This document shows positions 23,806-36,400 of a stretch of DNA of 64,000 nucleotides, one piece after another. Where the stretch lies: assembly GCA_008828725.1 (NCBI GenBank), contig MEHQ01002765.1, positions 571,719 to 635,718 of the forward strand. The letters are read 5' to 3'. The first letter of the stretch is position 1. Every line of letters begins with the position of its first letter. The notes beneath the pieces were generated by a model. That model was not told the origin of the DNA, did no database searches, and was given only the letters and a program-made list of their open reading frames with translations. The translations under genes were made by a program, and so were the position numbers. This DNA is from Saccharina japonica (lineage: Eukaryota; Sar; Phaeophyceae; Laminariales; Laminariaceae).

Positions 23806-24255
23806 AACAGCCGATTTTTCTAATTGAGAATTGCCTTTCCGATGAGAATGAAAGTCGAAAATATTGGCTTCTGAACTGTAAGAGATGTACTTACCTTACA
23901 GTCATTTTTTTCACTGTAAACTATTGTCAGTTGTGACAGCCGTCGATGACACAAAAAACAAAACGAAATCGGCATCGGCAGTCTCACGATATCGAGGATC
24001 CCAGAAAAATTGAATTTGTGGGCGAGGGACCTCGCTCATAAATGCAAATCCCCTTCAATCCTTGTTGTTTCGAGCCTGTCAAGCCCGATTTCAATTTTTG
24101 TTTCGTAGATCGATACCTACCATCGAGGAACAGATATTCTAGGTCAAATTTTGATCATGAGCGAAATATAACTCTTGAACAATAACAAAGTACTAAATTC
24201 GTTTTTCATTATCATCGGGAAGGCAATTCTCGATTAGGAAAATCGGTTGTTACAT
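23806..24255. mobile_element. About 450-bp element with long terminal inverted repeats
   Basis: The left end CCGATTTTTCTAATTGAGAA and the right end, read on the minus strand as CCGATTTTCCTAATCGAGAA, continue as imperfect inverted repeats for about 45 bp (TTGCCTTYCCGATGA). A short TAACAR stretch outside may be part of the TIR or of the target duplication. There is no open frame. It lies just downstream of exon 5 of the beta-helix gene. Confidence 0.72.
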
Positions 24256-24382
24256 CATCATACTAAGATGCATTGAAATTTCTCACACCGAGTAATAATG
24301 CCAAACTAATTTCAAACGTTTGTTTCAGGCTTCTGTCTCTCTCGTTTCTGGTGGAATCTACACACACGTATACTCGTCTCAC

Positions 24383-24470
24383 GTCATTGTGAAGCCCGTA
24401 CTGTTTGTTGCCGACCTTCGACCCTCCCAATCGCACCCCCACACCGTAGCAATCCTTAACAGTGTTGTAT
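24383..24470 (-). CDS. Exon 5: beta-helix turn with GVGVRLGG motif
   Basis: This exon has 88 bp, that is one base completing a split Arg codon plus 29 codons. The acceptor GTTTCTACAG|A is strong and the donor GAC|GTGAGA is good, leaving phase 0. It reads YNTVKDCYGVGVRLGGSKVG and ends QYGLHND. This is the segment expected to follow exon 4 in this family, where I recall a YN.V.D..G.GVR.GG pattern and then a Y-G-hydrophobic-x-N-D stretch. On the plus strand the same DNA lies inside a 69-codon open frame that I regard as a shadow. The next exon should start at phase 0 and was not found with confidence. Confidence 0.82.
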
Positions 24471-27400
24471 CTGTAGAAACATCAAAAGCGGTCAATGCGG
24501 GGCAGTATATAGCAACTCAGTTTGCGTGAAACGGTGCCTGCTGATTCCACGTCATTGGGTTATGTTTTTAGTAGTGATGGTCAAGGTGTTGTTGGTGGTG
24601 TTGGCAGTGTTGGTGCTGGTAGTGATGTTGGGGATGTTGATGGTGTTGGTGGTGGTGTTAGTGTTGCTGTTGGTGATGCTGGTGTCGGTGGTGGTGGTGG
24701 TCCTTGGGCTGGTATATTGCCTTTATGTCATGGAACCGCCGTATTTTATTTCAAGATATTGACTGCATACGTATCTTATGCGGGCACCGACGAAAGCTAA
24801 GCCCGAAACAGACCCACCACGTTATTCTTTACGCATTTAAAAATAAAGTATATGTCACAACGACAATGCATTTTGTATTCCTAAGCTGAACAGTCGTACC
24901 TCCATACCGAAACAATGAAGTGTTGTCCTCCGGACTGTTTGGTAAACTCCCACGACTCAGATATATGCTATCTCGAAATTAGCCCCTCTTGTCCCAATGC
25001 CGACCCATGTTTTTCGAAAAGAGGGCCTATGAAACGTACTGCACACGTGACACACTTGTGCTGCGGCAAGAAGGTGGCAAATTGTGTGGTCCCCTCTTCG
25101 CAGCCTCCTAAAGCCACTCGGCTAAGTCGCTACTGTATCGTTAAGCGTTCGCGATATGCACTTTCATGTGTGTTTTGTTTTCGTAGACACGACAAGCTGT
25201 GTTCGAGTCTATGTTGGAATGAGCCCCAGAGCTCTCTCGCTCGAGAGGCTCGCGTGTCGAATTATGACGGAGGACCATCATAAATATTACACAATATGGT
25301 CAGTACAAACAAATATACCTATGGATGTGTTTGTGTGTATTATAGGGCCTTTATAATATGGCCCCCCGCGAAAGAAAAAAACGGGGTCTGACCCCCTACC
25401 GTACACCAGTCGAGACAGAACCATTTCGTTCCAAAAGCCAACTCCTACGTACCGACACCGATCTAGTGTGCTTTTCTGCAGGCGTTACAGTATGTGTTGC
25501 GTTTTGGCCGACCCGTCTGGTCCTAACACATAACCAGTTTGCCTTTGTTGCGTGCTTTTTCCAAGCACATGTCCCACGAGAACTGGCCGAAACATGTCCT
25601 TCAAATAGATCGACCTCTATATTTTTGGCCCCAGCCACTGACGCATGCTACGGTAGAGGTGAACAACGTTTTGTTGGTTTAGGGTGGTCACTTAATGGGC
25701 TCTATGCCACGCCCAAAACCTGATTGTCGACAGAATTACCTATATCATGGCCTAAGTATACAATGAACAAATCTTGCAACACACGAGAATTAAAAAATTC
25801 CGACGAGTTTGGGTTAAGGAGCACCCCCGTCATTCAGAAACCATTTCAGCCAAAAAAAGGTATACCTACCTCTATCGGAGCACGCGTCCACTGACCTCAC
25901 AATGTTGCCGTCGCCCCTTATACTGATGCATCCCGATTTCTCCTCGAGCTCCAAGGAGCACGTGTTGTACTCGATGAGGTTCCCGAACGAGCCCTCCTTG
26001 ATGTCCACGCACTCGCTGCCGTTCGTCGCGATCGTGTTCCCGCTTATCAAGTTGCCGCTGCATCTGTCCTCCCCATTGGTCCACTTCTTCAATTGGAAGT
26101 CGACCAAGTACACGCGAAAACGGCGGAACAAATGTGTCAGTCTGAATTGCAAATTATTTAAAAACAAAAACAAAAACGATTGGCAGCCAAAACTGTCGGA
26201 TGTTGGGGCCGCGCATCAATTTTTATTATTGCGCGGTCAGGTATAAACCCAGTGTTGTCCAAAATTTGAAACGAAAACAAAAACCACAAATCATCGCGGT
26301 AGAGCGCGAGATGGCGGAGTTTCTTTTATAGCCCCACATCCGGTGGTGATCGACGAGCAGTGGAAATGCTCAGACTTTGTCCACGGTAGTTGGACTTGAA
26401 CGTTTTGGCTCGGTTTTGTCTTACCGGTTGAGATCGGCGAGTGCGCAACTACCCGTTAGGTATGACACTTTACGTGTACGCGTTTGTTTTTAGAGTTTTA
26501 GGGCACAAGCGCATATAATTTGTTTTGGTGGGGACATATCGACATTGTCGCGGCAGGAGCTGAACACTAAGGCCGCCATACCGGCGGTGGCATTGCTCGT
26601 GAACCGCATGCGTGGTGTCGAAGGCGAGTACAGGGGGGAGAGGGAGACGGGAAACGACACCTACGAACGCAGCTTCTCCGAGCGACTGGGCATTAGAACA
26701 ATTGGTAAAACAAAGCAATCTCGAACCGAGCACGAGAGGGTAAGGGGCAAGCTTGAAACGATCTCCGGGGCTATACCATCTGTCCCAAATACTACCTGGT
26801 AGTGCCCAAGCGCCCATTATAATAGCCATATTCATTGATCCAGCGCGAACGCTCGGAACGAAAACCAAAGGCCAGGGCAACGCCTTACAGGGGTGGTGCC
26901 TTATTGTCTGAGCATCTAACACGAGAAGCTCGATGTATCACCCCGAAACATGAATGTCGAAGAGTTTTGTACACGCAACTCGGCCAAACATCCTATGCGC
27001 TAGTGCGAAACAAGCAACTGACGCATGCTACGATAGAGGTGCACCATGTTTTTGACTTTTAGGGGTGGTTACTTGAAGAGCTCTCCACCTCGCCCCAAAG
27101 TGATCATTAAGGGAGGAAAGTAGAAGTGCTATGATATTCGATTGAAAATCTCATGGCCGAAGCAAACAAGGTACAATATTGCAACGAAATAATGACAATA
27201 ATAACAATAATGACAACAATGACAGTCCGACGATTTGGGGTAAAGGGGCTCGAAAAAAAGTGCCATCTCTCTATCGTAGCCCGCATCAACTATCAACAGA
27301 AAACGTTTCAGACTAACCAGCAGTTGCTCACTTTCTTGGAGCTCAATCGGTCGGAACTTATATCGAGACGCATGCTACGATAGAGGTGCACCATGTTTTT

Positions 27401-30400
27401 TCTGAGCTCCTCACTTAAGGAGCGTCATACCTCACCCAAACCAATATTTTTTGGGGAAAATAAAAGTCCTGCCGGAGGATACATATCATCAATGAAGTAT
27501 ATTCTGAAACATTTTTCGTCACAAATATGAAAGTCCGACGAATTTGGGTTAAGGAGTCCGATCGATCAGAAAACCGTTCAGCCAAAAAGTGCTACATCTT
27601 CCGTAGCACGTGTCTCGAGCTCGAAGTGGTGCCTCTACCGTGGGAGGCGTCTCTAGACATCATCCTCGCGGTAAGGGGTTGCCCCCTATGCACGTTCAGG
27701 CTCGACCGATTCTTGCCACAGTTGTGTTGTTCAAGTGGGCAACTACCGGGGAGTACGATGCTCGTTTCCGAGTGTGTTTGTTGCTTTAGGACTATGAATA
27801 GCGCATAGAAACGTTGGTCTGGTTGCGTAATATAAACGTTTTCGGAGTCTTGTTTCGGGTGAGACATAGAGCTCTTCCTGTTTGCAGCTCCGGAATTACA
27901 GTAAGACACCACCCATATAAGGTGGCATTGCCCCCTGGTGGGATTCGAACCCTACCGAACACGTGTTTGACGCAGGCTGAAAGGTCCCATTCAATGTTCA
28001 AACTAATAAGGCCCGGATGCGTGCTACGGTAGAGGTAGCACTTTTTGGCTGAATCGTCTTCTGAACGATCGGGCTCCTTCAGAGTCACTCCACGGTAGGG
28101 GCGCAGCAGAATTTTCTGAGCTCCTTACATGAGGAGCTCAATATCCCACCCGAAACATGACTTCGGAAACATTCGTTCGCGCAACCCGACCAAACCTTCC
28201 AATGCGGTTGTCCAGAGACAAAAATACGAGTAGAATAACAAAGAGTATCCAGTGGTTACTCACGTGAAGAGCTCAACCGGTCAGAAAATATTGAGCCAAA
28301 AAGTGGCACCTCTACCGTGGGATTGCTCTTCACCCAAATTCGCCGGGCTTCCGGGTTTTCGACGAAACACGTTTCAGAGTATACTTCGGTCGGGATATTT
28401 CTCATCCGGCAGCGCTTTTATCTTCCTCCAAAATTATTTGTTCGGGGAGATATGACGCTCCTTAAGTGAGACGCTCATAAAATCATGGTGCACCTCTATC
28501 GTAGCATGTGTTCCCGACTGACCTAGACATTGACTATACAAACGATCCATATCGTGAGCGAGCCGTGCTGCGATAAGGGTAAGCATAGCTTGTCGAATGA
28601 ACCGTTTCCTGAACGGTCGGGACTATTGGCCCAAACTCGTCGGACTGTTTAGTCCTTGCTTAGGCCGTGAGATCGCTCATCGGGTATCACTTTGTTTTTC
28701 CCCCCGGGATCGGTTTTTGGGTGAGAAAAGAGATTCACAAGTGACCACCCTCCGGCTATAAAGGGCGCACCTCTAACGTAGCATGCGTCTTGTTTGGGGC
28801 AGAGTGGGCTTACACACAGGGAGTGGATACTGCGATAGACGTGAACCTAAATCGTACCTAATTTCTTGTGGCTCAATACTTGAGTGGAGCTTTATGCCCC
28901 CCGGCCATAACCTGTCCTTGAGACAGGTGAAAATCGAAAGCCGGTTACGGCTGCAATGGTGTCCTATACATCAATCGTTTTTATTCTCGTCGCCATCCTA
29001 CCTTGTGATATAAGCACGAGCTTCAACGTTGACAACTCTTATTAAGCACTCCCAAAGACAAAAACCGCAGAAACCGCAAGCGCCATCTGCATATAACGTA
29101 TGCTACCTCGTTTTTGTACCTACTCCCAGTTGAGCTTTATGTACTCCATTTTCTGTTCTTACTCCGTTCTTCTACCGTAGCACGCGTCTTCTTTTTATGA
29201 GTCGTCCGTAACATCCAAGGTCCATTCCCCATACCATCGACGTCGGTCTCCAAAAATATAGGTCATCAAACTCAAATGGCGCCCCAGTGAGTATGCATTC
29301 AAGGACAGCCTCGAGGAAGAGCATTTCGCTTAAAACCGTGCTACCCCTAATATAAAATACCTCCACACCTAACTTTATAGCTTCACCTAACAACGTGGAT
29401 GCACTTATGATAGGGGTGCTAAGATATACGAAGACGCATGCTACGATAGAGGTGCACCGTGTTTTGTCTGAGCTCCTCGCGTAAGGAGCTCCGTACCTCA
29501 CCAGAATAAAGTTTTTTTGGAGAAAACCAAAAGTGCTACCCTATCAACAATCCCATCAGCTAGGTATACTATGGAACATATTGCAACACAAGAATGAAAG
29601 TCCGACGGATTTGGGTTAAGGAGCGCCGATCATTCAGAAAAAAAATCAGCAAAAAGCGCTACCTCTATCCTTGCACGCGTCCGAAGTATACGTATATGCT
29701 CCTGACCTGGAGACTGGAGGTCCCGATGTAGACGCCTTCCCCGTTCTGGTCCCCCTGGTTGAACACAAAGTCGAACACCCCGCAGTTTTTTATTGTGTTG
29801 TTCCTGATTTCTGCCCCCACGACGAAGTTCTGCAGACGAACGCACTCCGTCCTGTGTCGCGTACCGTTGCGTTCGTCGGGGATGGTAAACGATAGGTCGA
29901 GGAGGCACGAGGGAGAACACCACAACAAAACGTGTCAGACGGAGCGGGGTTACGTATCGCGTGTAGAGTATGGAACAACTTGGAAGCGTATGATAAATAG
30001 TGTATGTTGAGAGTAGGTATAGTCCGACTTTTAACCACGCGTGTTCGCTACCGCCCGGTACCGCAGGTAGTGACTACCCTCAATTGTTTGAAGACTGGAG
30101 CTGTGCGTTGTAAAACAATTTCAATATATTCGCCGCGATGGGAAAACGATGCAACGCGCTGGGCTAGCAAAATAACTACAACATTAGTATTTGCGTCGGA
30201 TACGGAGGCGCTCGCCTCAGAGGTGTTAACCAATATATGAGCCGCTTCATTTGGATTGACAAAGAAACATAGTGTTAGTCTGGCACCAGTCTACAATTTG
30301 TGCGAGCGCCCAGGAATTGGCGTTGAACCATTTTGCGCCCGTTTCGTAGTGCATCCGACTCCCTGCTGATATAGTAAGGAAATCAACTCCCCTGAGCCCC

Positions 30401-33400
30401 TAGATATGCAGTGGCCGATGAAGTGTCAAGAGGGTTACCAGTAACACGGAAATGTAAACCTAGGGCAGTCTCCCTATCGCAGCACTATTCGAACGCTAGA
30501 CTAACCGTACCCGCAACACAGTAGGGCCGAAAACAAACCGAGTCCAACAATAGAGGTAGGGCCTACAAGCACGGAATGTATGCTATCAAATCGAGGACGT
30601 TCGGGGCTCATAACCATAAGGTGCTTCTTGGAGGAGAGGTTAGAAGAACAGAATCAGACCAGGTGCCAACATTGATGTAGAGCACACCTGGCACAAGCTT
30701 TAAAGGATCGAACAACCAGTGAGGTTCAGCCCTTGTCGATATTCCGATTCGTACAGGTGGCGCGTGCTACTATAGGGGTAGCGCGTTTCTGCTGGAGTGT
30801 TTCCCGGATGATCGGGCTCCCTAACCAAACCCCGTTGAATTTTGATTCTTGTGGTGCTATATTTCCATTGCATGTACTTTAAGCCATGGTTTGGTTGGTT
30901 CATCGAGTAGCACGTTTGATTTCGTTCCTGAAAAATCCTAGTTTAGGTGAGGTTTAGCGCTGAAGCGAGCAGCCTAAGTAAAACGATGGCGCACCTCGGC
31001 CGTCGCATGCGTCGGGTACCCGCCGTGTGTCCCCGGGTAACGCGTCATATCTTCGTATTGTTAACCCTTACCTTGAGCACCCCTTATAGTCGATCTCGAT
31101 ATAACGTGTATGGTAAGCTCGATTTCATTGTGGTATTGGGTGGGTAACTAAACCCTCAGCACCAGTAGCAATGTTACACAAATGTATATGCATCGGATTC
31201 GATGGTGTTTTGATAACTGACTCAGTCGACGATCTTGATCTAGCATGAAATTAGTGTATGAAGGAAAAGAGCGGCCCCTCGATCATTGCATGAACCACCG
31301 ACTGGTGCTACGGTGGGGGGTCGCTTTCAAGTACATTATGTTCCGCGGATGAGACCCACTCCGCCGAGTGACCACCATATTTCTTCGCGTTTTGTTTTTA
31401 GTCTTAACGCTTTACGTTGTTGAGATATTCAACACCATGGTATATGCTTGCTACTCTGCGAGAACAACATATTCCTGCGTGCAGTTTGGAGTGGGGTACA
31501 GAGCCACTTGCCCGAGTGGGGTCAACGTGGTAGTGAAAATCAGCTTACCCCTCCTACCGTGGCACTAGTCCACACGCGCTTGAAGTGTAGTTGTTACAAA
31601 GTAACGCTCACGAAAAAACAACAGAAAAAGCGTGCTACGATAGACGTAGCAATATATTTTTGCTGATGTATTTTGTCTGAATGGTCGGGGCACCGTAACG
31701 TAAACTCATCGGACTTTCATTATTGTGTTCAAATTTTGTTCACCGCATGCTTACTTTGGCTATGGGAGTTTTCATTTCATCGAGTATATAGCTCTTTTAT
31801 TTTCCTCCAAACTCAGTTTGTTGTTGAGGTATAGATCTTCTCGAGTTACTATCCTCCGAAAGAGCATGGTGTCAGACGACGCATGCTACGATAGAGGTGC
31901 ACCATGGTTTTTCATGGCTCTTCCCTTAAGGAGCGTCATACCTCACCGAAACAATGGTTTTGGAAAGAAAATAAAAGTGCTGCCGGGTAGAGAAACCCCA
32001 TTTTTGAAGTGTATTCGGAAAAATTATTCGTCTCAAAAATGAACGTCCGACGAATTTGGGTTAAGGAACCCGATCGTTCAGAAACAGTTCCAGCCAAAAA
32101 TTGCCACCTCTACCGTAGCAGGCGTCAGAAGCGACATGTGAACGTGACAATACATAAACACCAGCGAAGGGGGGGCGGGGGGGCATGTGTCGTGCGTCCG
32201 CTCACCGCTGCGCACTATATTCAACGAGATACCGATGCCGTGGTGTCCTGCGCGCCAGACAATATGCATACAGCTTTTCTTCTTCGAACGATGCCTCGAA
32301 AACATAACAACATCGTGCGTCCAGGGCCAAATTTGATATCAGCCTACGGCCGTACTACAATAAACAGGTATCAATACACACCAAATGCATACCTGGTACG
32401 CGGTAGATACTATACGTTCCAACGACAACCCTGCTCCCATTTCACATGTTCATATAACCTATGATAGCGTGTCCTTCGAAGGTGAAAACTAATTAATGAC
32501 TTGAATTAGTATGGATTTATTAAAAAAAATGGCGTTGTATCGTAGGCTTTGGAGAATGTACGAAACGGGGGCCCAAACCATACAACGTATTTAACGCCAC
32601 TGTGAGGAAATAAATAATATTCTTCCATAGACGGGGACGATGTGGTATGTCAGTACACGGCGTGCGCTACGATACAGGTAGGATAAGTGGGCCATTTTGT
32701 TCGGATCAGACGGGGTTCGTCCGCCGAAAAACTGCGGCAGTACCCAGTATCGTTAACGTTAGTGCGCTATCGATATTGTCTCGAACATCACCTACGATCC
32801 GTCCAGCTTAAGCATCCGTTTTTTTCTACAAAAATACGTTTTCGGTAGAGATACAGAGTTCCTATACTGTAAGCAAGGTAGAAGCTTCTGAAGGAATAGG
32901 TGCAGACCCATAGCGTTGCACACGTCACACCTTACCGGAAAATCCCGTGAAAACATCATCAAATGCCATTGATGCTGTGCTTTGCATTGGGTAGTCCGTG
33001 AGTGATCGACGTTGAACCTTACGAACGTGTATACCTAACTCTAGGTGTATGTCGAACGTACTGAATAGTCCAAGCAATATTATGTTTTATTTAAACACAT
33101 GCTACGATAGAGGTGCACCATGATTTGTCTGAGCTTCTCACTTAGGGAGCGTCATATCTCACCGAACAAATGATTTTGGAGGAAGATAAAAGTGCTGCCG
33201 GATGAGAAATATCCTGACCGAAGTATACTCTGAAACGTTTTTCGTCGAAAAAATGAAAGTCCGACAAATTTGGGTTACTAAGGGAGCCCGATCGTTCCGA
33301 AAACGATTCAGCCAAAAAGTGCTACCTCTACCGTAGCACGCGTCTTTAGTTCTGACGCGTGCTAGGATAGAGGTGCACCATTTATTTTGCTGAAAGTGTT

Positions 33401-36400
33401 GACTTGAGGATCTCTATACCTGAGCCTGAAACATATTTTGAAGGAAAATCGAAATGCTTCCCATGGCCTAGGTATGAAATGAAAAATATTGCAGGACAAG
33501 AATTAGAGTCCAAAGAGGTTGGGTTAAGGAACCCGATCGTGCAGAAAACGTGTCAGATGAAAATTTCTACCCTTTTGGACCTATTTCCAGCTTGAGTTTT
33601 GTTTTGTAAAGCACCCGCCTACGTTACTTTCGAATGGAGTAAGTACGGACAGACGGGCAGCTACTCGAAATGCAATTTGCCGGTGTGCGTTTTGAACTCT
33701 CAAAGATAAGTGTGTTTGAATTGCGTGTGTTAGCCCGCGAATGCGCTGCATTAGCCTCAATGTTGATGATTGAAAACAAATCCCCGAAAGCAGAGGAAAA
33801 CGAAGGGGCAAAAAACGAACCAATATTGCTTCATGCTAAAACTGGCGTGATTACAAAGCGTACAGGGTTAACGGGGTGTTTCAAGCCTACTCTACATGGC
33901 CACTTCCCATAGTCTAGCTCATACACAGAGGGGTGACGGGGGGGGGGTGACACCGAACGGAACTGGCAAACGTCCCTGGTGACGGTGTGGTACGCCTTTT
34001 CGTTTTTGCGTGTGCGTTGTGCGTGTACTGTTGGATGTTTCTAACAACCAATATGAACGTACGAACTATTTCCGGGAAGCTGTTTGTGGTGTTGATGGGG
34101 CGTGGAACTTTTCCCCAGGTCCTGCTTCATGGAATAGCGTATGGAGTTGATTCCTTCCTCGTCATGTATATAGCATGACTACTTGGCGTGATTTGAATGC
34201 GGACCAGCCAACAACAAACACATAATATAAACAGATCTTAAAAACGCAGTGTGTCCCCAATCTCGAGCAGCTTTGCTATTTGCGCGACGAAATGGAAAAA
34301 AGCGTCGCGCGTGCCCCCGAGCGTGCTTTGGTTTAGTGCAATTGTCCTCTACCGTACTTCCAAAAAGTACGCCTTGTGATATTTAGCGACCCATCCGAAA
34401 GGGAGCTATATGTTATCACCCAGCATATTTCATTGTTTAGCGTTACAGTATTGTGGACAACTTCGTGTCTGCCTTTTGCCGAGGTTTCCTTTTTTAGATT
34501 CGAGGTATCTGTCCGCCCCCCATGTTATTCTGGCTTCCCAACCAATCTCAATGTTTCATTATATTCCAACCTAACGGCGTAAAAGGGAACGTATCGTAGT
34601 ATAATTCTACCGCGCTGTCTAGCCGTCCGCTGGAAACGTCCACTTATCGTACGTTCATTTCTCCCAGACGATCGGTTGACGATTTCGGGAAAATGCAGCG
34701 GGAACCATGCTAACTTCATACCGACGGGATAGCACGAGCAGTAGCCCCATGCCAGCTACTACATTTTACAACGCAGAAGGAAGGAACAGGTCGGGAAAAT
34801 GGCGTGTGATATATACAACAAAAAAAACATATCGAAAAGCGCCAAGTACAGCAGCGACTTATCGTAGTGGAATCAGTCTCCCAACGGCGGGTGCTTTGTC
34901 GGTGCTTCCTCTACTGCCGCGTGACCAGCCTTCTGGTCGCAAACAATAGCCTCCAACTTGCTCCTGGGCGTTTAGCGTATGTACAGTACCATGGATAGAG
35001 AGAGACGTGAAATCATTAGCGCCCGCAGATTTGTGTTGTAGTCCATCATACTCTAACACTCATTTGTGGCTTGTTAGAGGTTCCCACCAAAACAAATACA
35101 CTAAGAAACACAGCCCCCCCTGAAGCCAATGAATGACAGTACACAACGTTTATCGTGGACCTAGGAATTGGAGGAGTGAACTTGGTTTCGTTTTCAACCC
35201 CTCGTTTGAGACACAGTGCTATTTACGACGCATCGAGACACACGGAGGTCAACGCCCCCCCATGCTTCCGCTGTCATATTTGACCCCGAGCCAGGTCTGA
35301 TTGGGGGGGTAGAGTTAGAGTAAGGAGTTGGGTATATATATATATATTCATATCGTACTCTACTGTATAACATCACCACTTGCTCGGGCGCAACGGCACG
35401 GGGATTGGTGTTAGATCCTCTTCTCGGCTCCTCGCGTCAGCGGCTTATTCAAAACTTGGCTTCCTAAGAAGTTTGTTCGCGAAAGCATACATGCGCTACA
35501 CGCACAGTTAGTTGTCTCTAAAAGACATGAAACTCTATCGCAGTTGTATATGTACAAGTAATGACGTTCACCGGTAGTTTCTCCTTTCTGGAGCTCCACC
35601 GGTCCCAGTGACACATTATTGCCTCAGAATGCAAACACTAACTGATACCACTTTATGGTATACCGTTGGATGAGTCTCAACACCATGGGTGAAGCGCACA
35701 CGGTGTGCGTGACGGAGGCACTACACTATGGTTGAGTCATATCTACTTAATGTGCACGAGGCAAACAATACCTAGTGAATTGCCAATAGCTGATTGCGTC
35801 TGGTTCTCACACAGTCCCCAGCAACTAAACGTGTCGAACAACGCCGGTGTACGGTTTGGACACTTCCCCGTCGTACACAAATATGGCATTATATAGATAT
35901 ATAATATATATATATATATGTTAAGCAGGGCGACGTATAGCAGGTATATGCTCTGTCGAGGGCGTCGTGCCGAGTGGAACACACACACAAAGAAGGCAGT
36001 AGTTTGGCGGCACAACCTAGGCGTGTGAAGGAACAGTTACTATATGTCAAAGGGTAAAAGTCTTGTCTCCTGATATATCATGTGCTCGTGCACAAACGGT
36101 TTCAACATCTGGCGTCGTGTGAGTTGGTCCACATCCCTCAGTTTGGACGTGGCGTGGCAATTGATTCCACTGGTTCAATACTGCCACCCCACATATCACG
36201 CAAGAAACAATCAATGGCACACGATATCAGACGAGCTTCCGAGCCGGTTATCTCCAGAACATTGCGGTTTCGGAAACGCCTCGCCTATAAAACTTTTTAT
36301 ATAAACACGTCTTTCGGCTCCTGGTTTAAGTCCGTTACACATAACACCGGCCTGGATGTATTCCCGAGGGTGTGTGTGCTATATTTCGTGTCGTACGGTA

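Larger units (their letters stand above)
24471..25895 (-). other. Intron 4 of the beta-helix gene (1.4 kb)
   Basis: The donor GTCAGT overlaps a MITE target duplication, and the MITE (25640-25888) fills the donor end. The acceptor end has a GTTGGT-type low-complexity run at 24570-24705. Nothing is recognised in 24.7-25.6 kb. Confidence 0.75.
26880..27653 (+). mobile_element. Family B MITE split by two nested family A copies
   Basis: Family B blocks occur in order (CGAGAAGCTCGATGTATCAC; then GAGCTCAATCGGTCGGAA; then GTGGTGCCTCTACCGTGGGA), interrupted at 27020-27287 and 27367-27614. The left end is eroded. Confidence 0.7.
26084..29706 (-). other. Intron 3 of the beta-helix gene (3.6 kb)
   Basis: The donor is GTCAGG and the acceptor is a NAGNAG site. 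From right to left it holds MITEs at 29.4-29.7, 29.1, 28.6 and 28.0-28.5 kb (with a nested family B copy), then a family B copy at 26.9-27.65 kb carrying two nested MITEs. About 26.2-26.9 kb is unannotated; 26545-26705 has codon-like composition. Confidence 0.75.

Noticed and set aside
27925-27975. GGGTTCGAATCCCACC on the minus strand, resembling a tRNA T arm
   Set aside because: The T arm is well paired, but no A-box or acceptor stem was found upstream.
25640-29681. MITEs near splice donors as intron-creating elements (introners)
   Set aside because: The donors lie outside the elements and the introns contain much more than the MITE. The data fit insertion into existing introns.
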